A DNA stretch of 64,000 nt, from positions 5,456,001-5,520,000 of the forward strand of contig NC_060258.1 in NCBI RefSeq assembly GCF_921293095.1, given 5' to 3'. This document shows positions 22,801 to 33,904 of this stretch, in pieces. Under the pieces are notes generated by a model. The model made no database searches. It was not told where the DNA came from and saw nothing but the letters and a program-made list of their open reading frames with translations. Both the position numbers and the translations under genes were made by a program. This DNA comes from Ischnura elegans (taxonomy: Eukaryota; Arthropoda; Insecta; Odonata; Coenagrionidae). Position 1 is the stretch's first letter. The number at the start of each line of letters is the position of its first letter.

Positions 22801-25231
22801 AATTTTTACTCTCGCTGCAATCGGGAGTTGTTGCAAGAGTAAGATTCCACACTGCCACTTTACTATGTTTGTTGCTATATTCCAGTTTTTGTTGATTGTT
22901 GTATTTAGGTCTTTTTCCCAAATCATGCCTAACATTTTTAACGAATGTGCAGTGGTCCAGTTGTGTGTGTTTTCTATTTTTTGTAAGGGGAGTAGCTTTG
23001 ATTTCGTTCTGTTAATTTCGATTCCTATTGCTTGATATTTTTTTAAGATTTCGTTTGTTTTTTTCCAATTCTTCCTCGGATTTCGTGAGGATAGTAATAT
23101 CATCTGCATAAACAATTGTGAAGAAAAGTTCTCCTCTTCTATATGTTCCTATTTTCTTGTGGTTTATCTCTCTGGTGATAGGGTCTAGTGCTATTGCATA
23201 TAGTAGCATTGACAGTGGGCATCCTTGTCGCACGGAGTTTTTGACTGCGAATTTTTTGGAATATGTATCACGATAGCGGATCTGCGCGGAAATGTTTGAG
23301 TATATGTTTTTAATTGATTTGATTAGTATGGTGGGCAGGTTAATTTGTTCCATGTTGTAGAGGATCCATTCGATGCGTATAATATTGAAGGCTTTTTCTA
23401 GGTCCACTGCTAGAATGCCTGGTTTGGTATCCGTGACCCCTGGGCCTGAGATGAGTATATCTCTGAGGGTGTTGATTGCTTCTGTTGCTTTCCGGTTTTT
23501 AATTCCTGCATACTAATTATGGTGAAGGAGCTGGGTGGTTAGAGGTTCTATTTCATTCTTTAATATGTGGGCGTATATTTTATAGTCTGTGTTTAGAAGT
23601 GATATTGGCCTATAATCTTCTATCTTCTTCGGGTTTCTTGCCTTTGGTATTAATGTTATTATTGCAGTCTTCATGTTTTCCGTTAAGCCGTTCTCCTGTA
23701 CGTGGTTTAATACCTTGGTGAGGGCTGGTTTGAGCTCTCTCCAGAATGTTAGGTTACACTCATATGGGATGCTGTCCGGACCAGGGGATCTTCCTTTCTT
23801 CAGCTTATCTCTTATGTCTTCTATATCTTGTTCCATTATGGTGTGGTTGTATTGAATTTTGAATTCTGAGGTTAATTGTTCGTGTATCGTATCGGGCGGT
23901 GTGTGGCTATTGTTCCATGGATTGTATTTATTGTATTGGTGCCTAAAATATTTTTCTGCTGCTTCTACGAAGTCTTCTGAGCTCGTGTTTTTTCCGTTCT
24001 CGAGGATGGGTTGGGTGACGTTTTTTAGGTCGATGCTTTTCTTCAATGTGGCGAGGGTTATAGGCCCCCAGTCATCCTTTGCAATCTCCTTCTGCCATCC
24101 TCTAGCTGCATATTTTTTTACATCCAATTTCTGTATTTGATGTTTTAGTTTTTTAAATGTGCATTATTCCGTGTTTTTGTTATTATTGATTTTGTTTGTC
24201 AGTATATCCCGGTAGAAGTTAAGTGTGTTTGTTTCTGTCTCGTTCATTTCTTTTGTGATCTTCTGTAGTATTTTGGTGATCCTGGGTTTGAATGTTTTTT
24301 CCCACCAGATTGCAGTTTCTCCGTCTACTGATGGATGGTTGAGGAGCTTCATGATGTGACTGCTTATTTCTTTCCGGGCTTCTGGTGAGTTTAAGATACT
24401 GTCGTCCATTCTCCATGTTCTTGATCTCTTCTTCATTATGGTTGTGGTTTGGTTGTTTAGTGTGAGTATTACAGCGTTGTGGTCAGATGTGGACATTGGA
24501 TATGTTTCGAGGTTTAAAATGTTTTGTTTTAGCTGTTTTGAGGTGAAGATGTAGTCTATCCTGTTTTTAGATGTGGGTCCTGTTCTTGTGTAGCCGGGGT
24601 TGTCTCCGTTTATGTGTATTGCTGTGTCTATTGCTTGTTACTGTTGACTAGGGTTCTAAGCGGTTGAGAGATTTGGTATGATATGTGTTCCGTATTCACG
24701 CTGCTGTCATTTTTCCTATAAATGGCATTTAAGTCTCCTCCCAGTATTGCTTTTTTGTGGAAGCATTGCATGTATGGGGTTATGGTTTTCATGAAGAAAA
24801 TCTCTCTTTCCTTACGTTTTTCGCACCCTGATGGTGCGTATGCGTTTACTCTAGTAAGGTCATTATACATGATGCTCAGAATCCTTCCGGATTCGTGGTG
24901 TCTGATATTTGTTGCTGGTAAGGATTGTTTGATTAGAATACATATCCCCAACGAACCCTCACCAAAATTTTCGTATGTCTTATAACAAGGATCAGACCAG
25001 ACAGCGTCTTTGTGTATTTCCTGTAATAATATTACGTCTGCTTGTAGTTGTTTTAACGTATTCAAAACTATATTTATTTTTGCGGGGTTAATTATTCCCG
25101 CTGTATTAAAAGTTATAATTTTCATAATGGTTAAGAGTTGATAGAAAACACCCCAATATATCGTGTAAGTTTGAATACCAAAAATAAGAACGAAAAATAA
25201 CACGTAAAAAAACACATCTTTAAAAGTCTAT

Positions 25232-25315
25232 GCAGGGGTTCGAACACCCGATATTCCTCAAGCTCTGCTTAAAGTCGGCGACACATCCCCTGGGCCAACT
25301 GGGCACATGAAATAT
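25232..25315 (-). other. tRNA-like Pol III head between LINE ORF1 and ORF2
   Basis: The minus strand has A-box-like TGCCCAGTTGGCCCAGGGGA and B-box-like GGTGTTCGAACCCC, about 45 nt apart. This is standard tRNA spacing. It lies about 100 nt upstream of the ORF2 start. A full cloverleaf was not evident. Confidence 0.45.
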
Positions 25316-25329
25316 CCTCCGAATATCTG

Positions 25330-25915
25330 ATGTTAAGTCTCTCTCTTAGAGTATGATGTTCTTTTGTTTTCAAATTTAACACGTAATGAAGACATATTAT
25401 AGTAGTATTTACAAAGAACATAGATAAAACCATGATTGCACTTTCTATTTTTAACATATGTGTATATTTGCATATTATAAAATCAGTTTTTTTTCCTTGC
25501 CTTGATTTCGGTTCGTCTCGGTTCCTGCGTACTTGTGTCGGGAATATCTCAGCCGGCTGGCAGCAGGCTGGCGATGCTCCTCGCCCGTATGTAGGTCGGC
25601 TAACGGGACTTTCCCGGCGCTGAGGCTAAAAATAGCCCCAAAAGTCGGTCTGCTCTGGCCTCTGCAGCTCAGCTAGCCAAACTTGCCGTGCTGAAACGAT
25701 GCTCTCGCCGCTTCGCTACTCTCCATGCTCCCGTCACTGCTTTTCTCGCTCCTCCTGGCTGTCTGCATTCTCGTTCTTTGTTGATTTTTTTGCCTGTATA
25801 AAATAAAGAAAGGGGTCTTAGCTCTTTACATTTCCTTTTCCACCCCTCCCTCAATTTCTCTGCTCCTTTCCCGAGGAAGAGGAGAAGACGTTAATTTCTT
25901 TCTCTGCCCTAGACC
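25330..25915. other. LINE inter-ORF linker, no gene recognised
   Basis: Nothing supported beyond a GC-richer stretch at about 25500-25780 that resembles a leader region. The short frames here are fragmentary. Confidence 0.35.
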
Positions 25916-27277
25916 CTATTGGTCTTGGGCATCTGCTTTCGTCCTTTTTTTCCGTTGAATAGTTCTTATCTCACTCCCCCTTGGCGGGGATACTGAGCTT
26001 TCAAATTCGGTGGAGAAGTCTGTTTTTCCTATTTTTTGATCGTGATCTCTCTGGTCTTTTTTCCGTCTCCGTAGCACTCTCAGGGTCTCCTTCTGCACCT
26101 TCAATCGTAAACGTATTTCCTCCTGTTGCTGACATTTTTATTTTAAAATTTTCCCATGCTGTACCTATCGCTGGTTGTTCTTCGTGCTGTGTTTCTGCCT
26201 CTTCGATCAGCATCTTTTCTTCTTCCTTTTCCTCTTCTTCCGAAAAAGATATTTGTATGAGGTAACCGCCCCCTGTCTCACTTTCCGATGTCCCGACGCG
26301 ATCGCCTTCTATACTTCCCCCTTTTGTTTTGGTCTTCCCTCTTCTGCCTCCCCTCCTTGTGGCTTTCTTTTCTTTTTCTTTTCCTCCCCCCTCACTGCCC
26401 CCTGCCTCCTCTACCCCTGAATTCTTCTTTTCTTGTTCCCCCTCTTCCTCTCTTCTCTCGTGGCTGTTCGGTTGGCTCTCCTGATTTTCTGTTCTGATCC
26501 CTTCTTCCACCCCTTTTTCCCCTTTGTTTTCGCCTTCTTCTTTTCTTCTTCTTTCTCTCCTTCCCCTACGGTGGCTGTCTCCCGTTGCTCTGTTGCACTA
26601 TTGTTTGCTTCCTCTTCCATCTGCGTTAGCTCCCTCCCGACATCCATATCCTCGACATCTATCCCCTGGTCTTTTTCTACGTCCCTGACTCTGTTGGCAT
26701 ATGTCTGCCTCCCCATCTGAAACAGTAGGGGGCAGTTTAGCCTTAGGTGTTCTGTGGCACCGCACCTCGAGCACGTGGGCTTCTGTCCGGTGTAATAAAT
26801 GGCCGCACGGTACCTGGCTACCTGTATGTATGAAGGTATTTCCTTAGTTAGCTCCATTTTTACAGTTCTTGCTCCGGTATACGCCCCTGCGAGGGTTTTC
26901 GGTCCAGACCAGGTATTCAGGTGATAGTCAAGTATCTTGCCGTAGGGGGCAAGTGCATTTACCACTTCTTCTTTGGGCACTTCTACATTTAATAAGTGCA
27001 CCTTCACCAGGGTTATTTTCTTACTTGCTGACGTAACAAGCACTTTCCTCGATCCCCACTGGTGCCATTCTCCTTTCGCTAGCAGGCTGTCCATCTTTTC
27101 TTCTGATTTAACCTTTAAAAAAACAGTTCTCCTTTTGTTCGTTATAATTACTGCAACAGCTTCTCCTGCCTGCACCCCGAGCTGCGACATGATAAAATCA
27201 TGGATCTCTAGGGGTGCAGGGGGCTCTTCACTATTACTTAATTGGATACACAGGGTATTCACTTTTGCGTATTCCAT
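25916..27277 (-). pseudogene. LINE ORF1 with one CCHC knuckle
   Basis: The start MEYAKVNTLCI at 27277 is chosen because the plus-strand homolog begins MEVLRANTIIV. An alpha/beta region, perhaps RRM-like, is followed by a zinc knuckle (CSRCGATEHLRLNC: C-x2-C-x4-H-x4-C) near residue 180. A very acidic and lysine-rich C-terminus follows. The first frame ends at 26411. The next register (26510-26001) continues the charged tail and a third runs to 25916, so at least two frameshifts are present. ORF1 proteins of this type bind RNA and package the element transcript. Confidence 0.75.
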
Positions 27278-27685
27278 TTTTCTTCGAAAGATTCCAAGTA
27301 TAACACGAAAGTTCAAGTCCAAATGTTTTCATGCCAAAGCACGAAAACTAAACAAAACATGCTCTAAAGCGCACTCAGAGAGTTCGCTCTCACTCACTGG
27401 GGCCCAATTCAATTCAGGCTCCCGGCGATCGCGCGGGCGGTCGCCGGGGCAAGGTTCGCGTTCGCACTCGGTAGGAAAATCAAGGAGCTCGCTCTCCGCA
27501 CAACCTTCCTCGCCGAGTATTCAACGTGGTATTTTTTTAATAAAATTTATTGCCAGAAATAACATAGTAATACAATATCAGGTCAATTTCACTTGCATAA
27601 CAAAATATTTAGAATTGAGAAAATATATTACAATTGAATTTTGACCAATTTCGCTCTTTCACTTTCTTCTTTAATCTTGAAGATT

Positions 27686-27775
27686 GGAGGCCTGGGGACT
27701 CGAACGCCCGGCCACAACATTTCACTAATCCACTCACTGGCCGGACGTCGATCCACCAGGCCACCGTCACTTGAT
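27686..27775 (-). other. tRNA-derived SINE head, copy 1
   Basis: The minus strand has an A-box-like TGGCCTGGTGGAT and a B-box-like GCGTTCGAGTCCC. The T-stem and acceptor stem do not pair well, so it is not annotated as a tRNA. Confidence 0.5.
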
Positions 27776-27967
27776 GCTCTTTCTCACAAAAATATACACT
27801 AAGAGCTTTTCTTTACGTCCTCTATGGTCAATAAAATACAAAGGTTGACACGAATTTACATTAACACAAGTTTACAGTAGAATTTAAAATTCTTTTTTTT
27901 TCGCGTCATATATAATCACAATGAATACAGAAGTACAATATACAGAAATAATCCTTCTATCTTGAAG

Positions 27968-28058
27968 CTCGGAGGCCTGGGGACTCGAACGCCCGGCCAC
28001 ATCACTTCACTCATCAACTCATCGGCCGGACGTCGATCCACCAGGCTACCGTCGCTTG
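27968..28058 (-). other. tRNA-derived SINE head, copy 2
   Basis: Second copy, with A-box-like TAGCCTGGTGGAT, closer to the consensus, and the same B-box-like GCGTTCGAGTCCC. Confidence 0.5.
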
Positions 28059-28296
28059 ATGCTCTTTCTCACAAAAATATACACTAAGAGCTTTTCTTTA
28101 CGTCCTCTATGGTCTATAAACAGCTAATTTTGAAAAAATTGTAATATGTATAAATGTCATTGAAAGGAAAATGATAATTTATAAATTAATTGTAAACAGA
28201 AAAAGGAATTGTTTTAAGAAAATCTAAAATGAAATAAGCTGTAAAAAAATTTGTAAACCTATAAGATGAAAATAAAAACATTATTAAAAAAAAAAG

Positions 28297-28400
28297 ACAC
28301 CGGTTCTCGTCCGATCACCGAATTTAAGCAACGTCGGGCCCGGATAGTACTTGGATGGGTGACCGCCTGGGAACACCGGGTGCTGTTGGTATTACTTTTT
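28297..28400 (+). pseudogene. 5S rRNA fragment (5'-truncated) with T-run
   Basis: From CGGTTCTCGTCCGATCACCG to the closing GTTGGT the sequence follows animal 5S rRNA from about nucleotide 25 to the end. It includes the internal control region (TAAGCAACGTCGGGC, GGATGGGTGACCGCCTGGGA). A T-run (TTACTTTTT) that could end Pol III transcription follows at 28391-28400. The first 24 or so nucleotides are replaced by an A-run (28286-28295). It is either a 5S pseudogene, a 5S-derived SINE head, or the downstream half of a 5S gene left by a 3'-polyA retroelement. Confidence 0.85.
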
Positions 28401-28715
28401 AATTTTTTTCCTCACACTAAGGAGAACGCATTACACTTTTCCGTCGAAATTTATGCGTAGTAGGGTTTGCATAACATTTTGTTTCACGCACAATGGAATT
28501 ATTCACATTTCCTTCCAATGAAACGATTTCAAGTCGCACCGTTCAATATTCTACAATTCATTACCTGCCTTGGTATTGGGAGAGAGAAATGAAATAAAAA
28601 AAGAAATTAAGAATACAGCGAAAAAGATTTTGTTCCACGAACAATGGAGACGATTTTGCACACCTTGCATTGCAAGCAATTATTTCTGTATCTGGTTTGC
28701 TGCATTCATAACCTA

Positions 28716-28770
28716 TTACTCCAGACACCGGACTTAACACCGTCGAGCCCGGTAAATGTGGATGAAGAAT
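28716..28770 (+). repeat. possible second, diverged 5S-like piece
   Basis: CAGACACCGGACTTAACACC followed by GTCGAGCCCGG lines up with the 5S middle (GATCACCGAATTTAAGCAAC then GTCGGGCCCGG). Similarity is limited to about 50 bases and may be fortuitous. Confidence 0.3.
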
Positions 28771-28799
28771 TTCGAACGCCAAGCATTATCTTTCTCAAA

Positions 28800-29545
28800 A
28801 TGATTCCCTTAGGAGAATACTATTTTTCCTATCCGCATTACATAATCCCCTATTGCCTACTAATTTCTTTCAATAAATAAATGCAACCCTTGTGTCATGT
28901 CTATCATGAAACAGTTGACACAACACACAAGCACACCGTTACTGAGGACATTTTTCAGTAACGCATTTTCAAAGATCGAATACAAGAAATACCGGAATTG
29001 AGATTTACTTTAGCATCATGGGACTACTGCCTGAAAGTAGTAGCTGTCAAACAGAATTTAATGCAAACACACTCGCGAAGAAACCACATCTTCCATCGAT
29101 TCTCAAGTAGCCACGATCATGATAACTTTTTAAGGATTCGGTTATGTACTCGCCAACGGCTATCCGAACAGTGCAGACGTGTTTTTGGGGTGCTCTGATA
29201 GTCCGACCCGAGATAGGACTCCCGGCAGGGAGGCCTGCCTCGGCCGCCCGCAAGAGACGACGATCGCCCGTCCCGACGATCGGCATTTGGTTTTTCCCGA
29301 TCGCCGAACTCGCGAAGAACGCGAAATGTGACGTGTGCATCGCACTTAGTGGGCAAATTGCTGGTTTTTAGGCAATACTGAACAGTGCTAACAGTGTATT
29401 CTATTGTTTTATTGAAATTTGTGCCTAAATTAGTTTGTTTTAAGGAAGTTTAGGGCAGCGGGAAGTGCCCCTCGTGGGCTGGGGGCCCTTTGTGCCCCCC
29501 CTAGTGTATCCTTGTGTTCCCTTGTTCTTTGTGCGTCCGTGACCC
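28800..29545. other. leader of plus-strand LINE-like ORF1
   Basis: AT-rich to about 29150, then GC-rich (29200-29350). It is comparable in position and base composition to the leader upstream of the minus-strand ORF1. No gene was seen. Confidence 0.35.
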
Positions 29546-29549
29546 CATC

Positions 29550-31069
29550 ATGGAGGTCCTACGTGCGAATACTATAATTGTCAATACAGAAGAAAGTTTT
29601 CGTTTCGCCTCGCCGCTTGAGGTCAATTTGTTCATCCGAGCAACGTTGGGCCTCGCGGCGGAGGATGTGGAAGGAGTAGAGATTGGTTAAAACCGTCGCC
29701 AGATATTCTTAAAATTGAAATCTCCAGAAGTGAAAAAGCACTTATTAGAAAATAATGTGACACCCCTCCCCTTCCCCACAAAGGAGGAGAAGATAACGAC
29801 GGCCACACTTGAATCCACAGAAGATGCCCCCAAATTGGTGAAAGTGATGTGTCTCCCATTCGAAATGCCCATAGCAGTGGTTTTCGAGGAGCTGAGCCGC
29901 TTTGGAGACGTGCGATCGTGCTGGGAGGCGGTGTGGAGAGGGAGAGACCTCCTCGCGGGCACGAAGATGGGCACCTTTATGGCGAAAATGGTAATCAAGA
30001 AAAATATCCCCTCGTACATGACCTTCAGGGGTCACCGGGGCCTGATTCTATACGAGGGCCAAAAAAAGACATGTGCCTGATGTAACGAGGAGGGTCACGT
30101 CCGTCGAGATTGTCCTCGCAGTGACATTGGCAGGCGTTTCGCGGACGTGGCGGCTCGTTCCCTCTCCACGCCCGTGGAGGACGAGGAAATTTCAGCAGGA
30201 ATTGCTCAGCAGTTGTCAAATATTGAAGCAGAGATAGACACAGACATCGTCCCTACGTCAAAAAGACGCCCCTCTGCCGCTGAATTTTCTCCCCCCCCCC
30301 CCAGAATAAACCAGAGAGTGTTAAAAAACAGAAGACGATCGCCACATCGGTCGAGGCCATGGATATTACGTCGTCGGAATCATCTCTCCCTCTCCTGATT
30401 TCTTCCTCTCAACGAGAGCCGGTCCCGGTTAGCGAAGGGGGAAGTGGGGAGGGTACATTTGAAAAAAAAGAAAGAAAAGAAAGAGAGAGAAGGCGGAAGA
30501 GAGAGTTGAATTGGAATTTTGTGGCGGGGCTAAATCTCGATTACCCCAAAAAAGAAGAAAGTGACACGGACGAAGAGTTGGGGCGAGAGACCTTTGTACA
30601 TGGCGCAGAAGTGGATCATTGGGGGAATAGAGCCAGAATCACACCTCCCTACACCGATTCAGAACTTGATATGAGCTGCATTTATCTGGATAATTCCATA
30701 AAGAAAATAATCAAAAATTTCGGAACATGGAAAGAAGGTAGAGAGTACAGAAGATGGGAAGAATGGACAGAGAAGAACAGAAGACGAAAAGATAAAGTTG
30801 AGAACTCCGATGACGAGATGAGAACTATTAGCGTTGGCTCTTCCTCCCTTTCTGAAATCTCCCTTTCTCATGACCCCCCGTCCCCCGACATCACTCGCAG
30901 AAAAGAGGACGCTCCCTTCCATTCCCCGTCCACGCCACCAGTGAAGCATGACGACAAACAGTCGCCGGCTCCCTCCTTCTGCCGGCCGTCTCGGTCGACT
31001 AACCCCCGCGGCGGGGGACAAGCTGGCGGCGCACGTAGAAACGAATTCTTCATGGAACTTTTGAGAAGT
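29550..31069 (+). pseudogene. LINE ORF1 homolog, in frame with BEN gene 1
   Basis: The start MEVLRANTIIV aligns with the minus-strand ORF1. Shared blocks include PLEVNLFIRATLG, NRRQIFLKLKS and IPSYMTFRGHRG. The CCHC knuckle reads CA-stop-CNEEGHVRRDC, with TGA at 30078-30080 between the two cysteines. TAA also interrupts at 29688-29690. A C-run at about 30290-30301 shifts the frame. After it, a charged and serine-rich tail is open (PQNKPESVKKQ, then MDITSSESS) and continues without a stop into the first exon of the BEN gene at 31070. No ORF2 follows. An ORF1 that keeps its 5' side but lacks its 3' side is not a normal 5' truncation. Confidence 0.7.
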
Positions 31070-32902
31070 ATGGAGTATGACGAGAGCTCACTGGAAAGTT
31101 GGTGCTCCAACTCCAGCATCCGGAGGAGCGAGAGGGAAAGGCGGCAAAAAAGTGGAGTGTTACACTTTTACAGCGACAGCACGACGGCTGCCGTAAAAGA
31201 TTTAGGCAGGTATATTAAGGACCCCATAGTCAACGAGGACTTCAATATAACTTGGGAAGGTCGCGAATAAAGAGTTCGCGTTACTCAATGTGGCGGTAAG
31301 TATTTAAATTTTTACGAAGTATAGTGTGTGCGGCAAAAATTAAGCGGCCTTAATTGCAATAAATATTGGTTTTGCTTTCCTTAGGATCAATGGAGGAAGC
31401 CAAGGAGTCTCAAATGTATTTCGAGAGGCTCATGGCAGTCAATGTGCCCATCAAAGAGGCCATTGAGCTGTGCTGCTACCCCGCACATGCTAATATGCGC
31501 ATTAGGAGGGAGAAAGCTAAGTACACGACAAACGCGAGACGGCAGGAGTGTGTGGCGGCAATACCGGCCGGAGATGCCGTAATTGGGAGCCCCGTGCCGC
31601 TTCCAAAGCCTGACGCTATTTCCGAGCTGACGGAGGAATTGCGGAATGCGGGTAAGTGAAATATTTATATACATGTATATGTAATGGGCGAAATTCAACC
31701 TAGATCATTTACAAATTTTTTCCAATTCCATTTATATTTTCATTATTCTTTCCTATTTTAGGGAGTGAAGCGCAGAAGGGAAACATACGCTTAAAATATG
31801 CAGCCATATTTCATGGCGGTGGAGAGGAAAAGGTAAGAATCATGTCATTTATGGGGTCTGAGTGAAGTCCTCCATTCTGTAACAAACCTAGTGGAATTAT
31901 CATGTAACCTTGTCAGGGGCACTGACATTGTGATGATTATATGCTGTGTTCCTTGCTATCCTTCTCCTTAGCGAGATAGATCGATATGACCCCACTGTGG
32001 TTAGTCTAGTTAGCTATCTATTCTTCATGTTGTGAAGGTTTTTATTCCTTCCGCGTAATACATTTGCGGGAGCAAGCCATTGTCTTGCACCTCCCTTTTA
32101 AAGGCATATTGCGGTATCTAGTGCCTTAAAGTGAATTTACTCAATTACTCATGCCTATCTTTCAGGTTGTACTGTACCCAGGGTACAAAGTTACCATCGG
32201 ACGAAATGCGAAGGCGAAAATTGTCCATTCTGCAGCGGGGAATCCGGCGAAAATGCAGTGGCAGTTGCTATTGGAATTTAAAGGGAGGGAGTACGTTATG
32301 AGCCACTCGGCCACAGGCCAGAGGTTTGGCGCAGATAAAAGTGCACTCCCGCCAGCGGACAAGGATACCTTGAGTGCCGTGGAACGTGAGTTCTTTCTAT
32401 TTTTCTGCAGTATAAGGCTGCAACTTATTCAATTGTTAAATGCTAATTATTATCTCTCAATCATAAAGATGCGTGCCATTTTTTGTGGTGTTAACGCAAA
32501 TCTACTTTTTTCACAGTGTTCGTGAAGTTCAAATGCTCGGGGGTGCCCACTCCAGCGGTGGCCTCAACCTTAAACAAATTGGCGGGGAATCTCCGGATGT
32601 ATGGCCAGCGGAGGGAGGGCAAGAAATACAGCTACCCCCGAAAGTCGACGAAGTAAGTTATATTTCATAAAGAATTATTACTCGTTACTTTATACAATTA
32701 AAGAAGTACAGTTCATTCAAAATAACTGGTAATAAAAGGTCTAGCTCGCCGCAAACCTAAGTCCGTTTTATCCAAATTTGAAATTCATTGGGTGTTTTGT
32801 TATTTGAGGCCCGCTGCAGCCACCATGAAGGCAGCCGATATCCCCGAGGACGTGCGGAGGATGTTAGAAGGTTTGGAGGAGGACGGCGAAAATTCTATCT
32901 AA
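31070..32902 (+). pseudogene. BEN-domain gene 1, six exons, one stop
   Basis: Exons: 31070-31295, 31385-31651, 31762-31832, 32166-32385, 32517-32652, 32809-32902. All but the last two junctions match gene 3 in phase, and all match gene 2. Exon 1 has the family start MEYDESSLESW and VLHFYSDSTTAAV. The BEN domain lies in exons 4-5: VVLYPGYKVTIG, WQLLLEFKGREYVMSHSATG, KSALPPADKDTLSAV, then a basic end. BEN domains bind DNA or mediate chromatin contacts. A TAA at 31268-31270 in exon 1 interrupts an otherwise open reading (EGRE-stop-RVRVTQCG). The gene is dead or starts downstream. It ends with TAA at 32900 and AATAAA 74 bases later. Confidence 0.72.
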
Positions 32903-32975
32903 ATTGCATGTATCTCATTGAAATGTATAAATTGTCACCACTCGTGTTATTTTTTAAGTGTTTTTTTCATTTCAA

Positions 32976-32981
32976 AATAAA
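32976..32981 (+). terminator. polyadenylation signal of BEN gene 1
   Basis: AATAAA lies 74 bases after the stop codon of BEN gene 1. Confidence 0.6.
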
Positions 32982-33109
32982 TGTGTGAAGAGTATATGTT
33001 GTTTTATTGTAATGCAATACTTGCGTTAAGTTAATGCAGTGAAATCACTCCCTTATCATTAAGGCGCGATTGTCTTGCCGAGTGTAATTATAGTTTGATG
33101 GAGGAGATT

Positions 33110-33560
33110 CTATAAGAAAGTTGGGTGAGTACTGTGAGTCCATCAGTGAATTTTAAAAGTGGAAGTAACTCGTAGGTGGTGAGAATCTAGTCGCAAACTG
33201 GACTTAACTCTGTAAGAAGGTGGAAAACAGATTCACAGTAGCAAAAGTGGGAAAACCAGATTCAAACCTGTAGGATGGTGAAAATCAGATTCAAAGTAGT
33301 AAATATGGGGAAAGAGATTCAAATCTGTTGAACGGTGGAAACCAGATTCAAATCTGTCGAATAGTGGAAATCAGATTCAAACCACCCGTGAAGGAAATGA
33401 GTAGGAAAACAGCCGCCATATTGGATATTTCCAACTGTCTTCCTACTGCTTTCCAGCTGTTTCAATTTTCAAAACAGATTCAAATCGGAGGGAAATCCGT
33501 GCGTCAAACCTGTTGGAAATCAGTGTCAAATCTGATGGAAATCAGTTTTTCTTTGCTGGG
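33110..33560 (+). repeat. terminal array 1 (CAGATTCAAA repeat)
   Basis: About a dozen degenerate copies of a 25-30 bp unit with the core AATCAGATTCAAATCTGT lie between about 33170 and 33540. The array ends in CAGTTTTTCTTTGCTGGG at 33560. It lies just after BEN gene 1 and 345 bp before the 3' end of transposase gene A. Subterminal arrays are typical of CACTA/EnSpm transposons, where transposase-related proteins bind them. Confidence 0.7.
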
Positions 33561-33904
33561 TTCTGATTCAATTTTATTTACTCTTTTACTGCAGAAAAAC
33601 TTCCCTTCTACAGAACATAATATACACACATCTAAAATTTTATTGATATCAATATTTTCAAATTCATGACTTTCAATTAATTCAAACAAAAAAATCATTT
33701 TTTGGAAGTCCTTTAACACACACAGTGGAGCACTTGTTTACAATTGCTTTAAATTTGCATTCACAGATGCAAGTACTCTCACAATCACAAAGTTAATACT
33801 TCACAAACATTTTCACAGTAGCAAAAGAATTGTCACCACAAAGGACCAGAGATGAATCATTTTTTAAGCCACCACTGCAGACATAGTCCCTCTTAACAAT
33901 AATA
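33561..33904. other. spacer between terminal array 1 and transposase A
   Basis: AT-rich; no gene or inverted repeat partner was recognised. It may contain the 3' untranslated region of transposase A. Confidence 0.35.

Larger units (their letters stand above)
19462..25125 (-). pseudogene. LINE ORF2: APE endonuclease and reverse transcriptase
   Basis: The start is MKIITFNTAGI at 25125. The N-terminal endonuclease shows LLQEIH, GGDLNAI and STSDHNAV, the metal- and phosphate-handling motifs of the APE fold. The reverse transcriptase follows: GPDSIPYE, DYRPISLLNTDYKI, AVDLEKAFN (motif A), SVRQGCPLSMLLYAI (B) and YADD (C, near 23110). The C-terminus has CGIMKTPNCEKF, then H and C, a zinc-binding-like region near 19850, ending at 19462. 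Frameshifts lie near 24640, 24160 and 23100. A TAG interrupts at about 23515 (HHN-stop-YAG) and another stop at 19987. The 20296-22663 insertion splits the frame after ARPR; the other side resumes at LYMPHEKGG. Confidence 0.85.
19258..27480 (-). mobile_element. APE-type two-ORF non-LTR retrotransposon (decayed)
   Basis: On the minus strand, the order is a GC-rich leader (about 27480-27300), ORF1 (27277-25916), a linker, then ORF2 (25125-19462). ORF2 comprises endonuclease, reverse transcriptase and a C-terminal Cys-His region. The reverse transcriptase (SVRQGCPLSMLLYAIALDP and YADD) recalls L1/Tx1-type elements, though the clade is not settled. Stops, frameshifts and a 2368-bp insertion in ORF2 show it is dead. 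The 3' side carries a tRNA-like sequence; the exact ends and target duplication were not found. Confidence 0.82.
27675..28115. repeat. tandemly duplicated ~150-bp tRNA-like repeat
   Basis: The segments 27686-27830 and 27968-28113 are about 90% alike. Each holds a tRNA-like head followed by the shared tail CACAAAAATATACACTAAGA and CTTTACGTCCTCTATGGTC. They lie about 285 bp apart in the same orientation. Confidence 0.75.

Noticed and set aside
27686-28058. Functional tRNA genes
   Set aside because: A and B boxes are present, but the acceptor and T stems do not pair properly and the copies sit in a duplicated repeat.
28297-28390. Complete 5S rRNA gene
   Set aside because: The first ~24 nucleotides are missing and replaced by an A-run.
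28441-28700. Duplicated TTTTGTTYCACGMACAATGG segment near the 5S fragment
   Set aside because: Similarity covers only about 25 bases and could be chance in AT-rich DNA.
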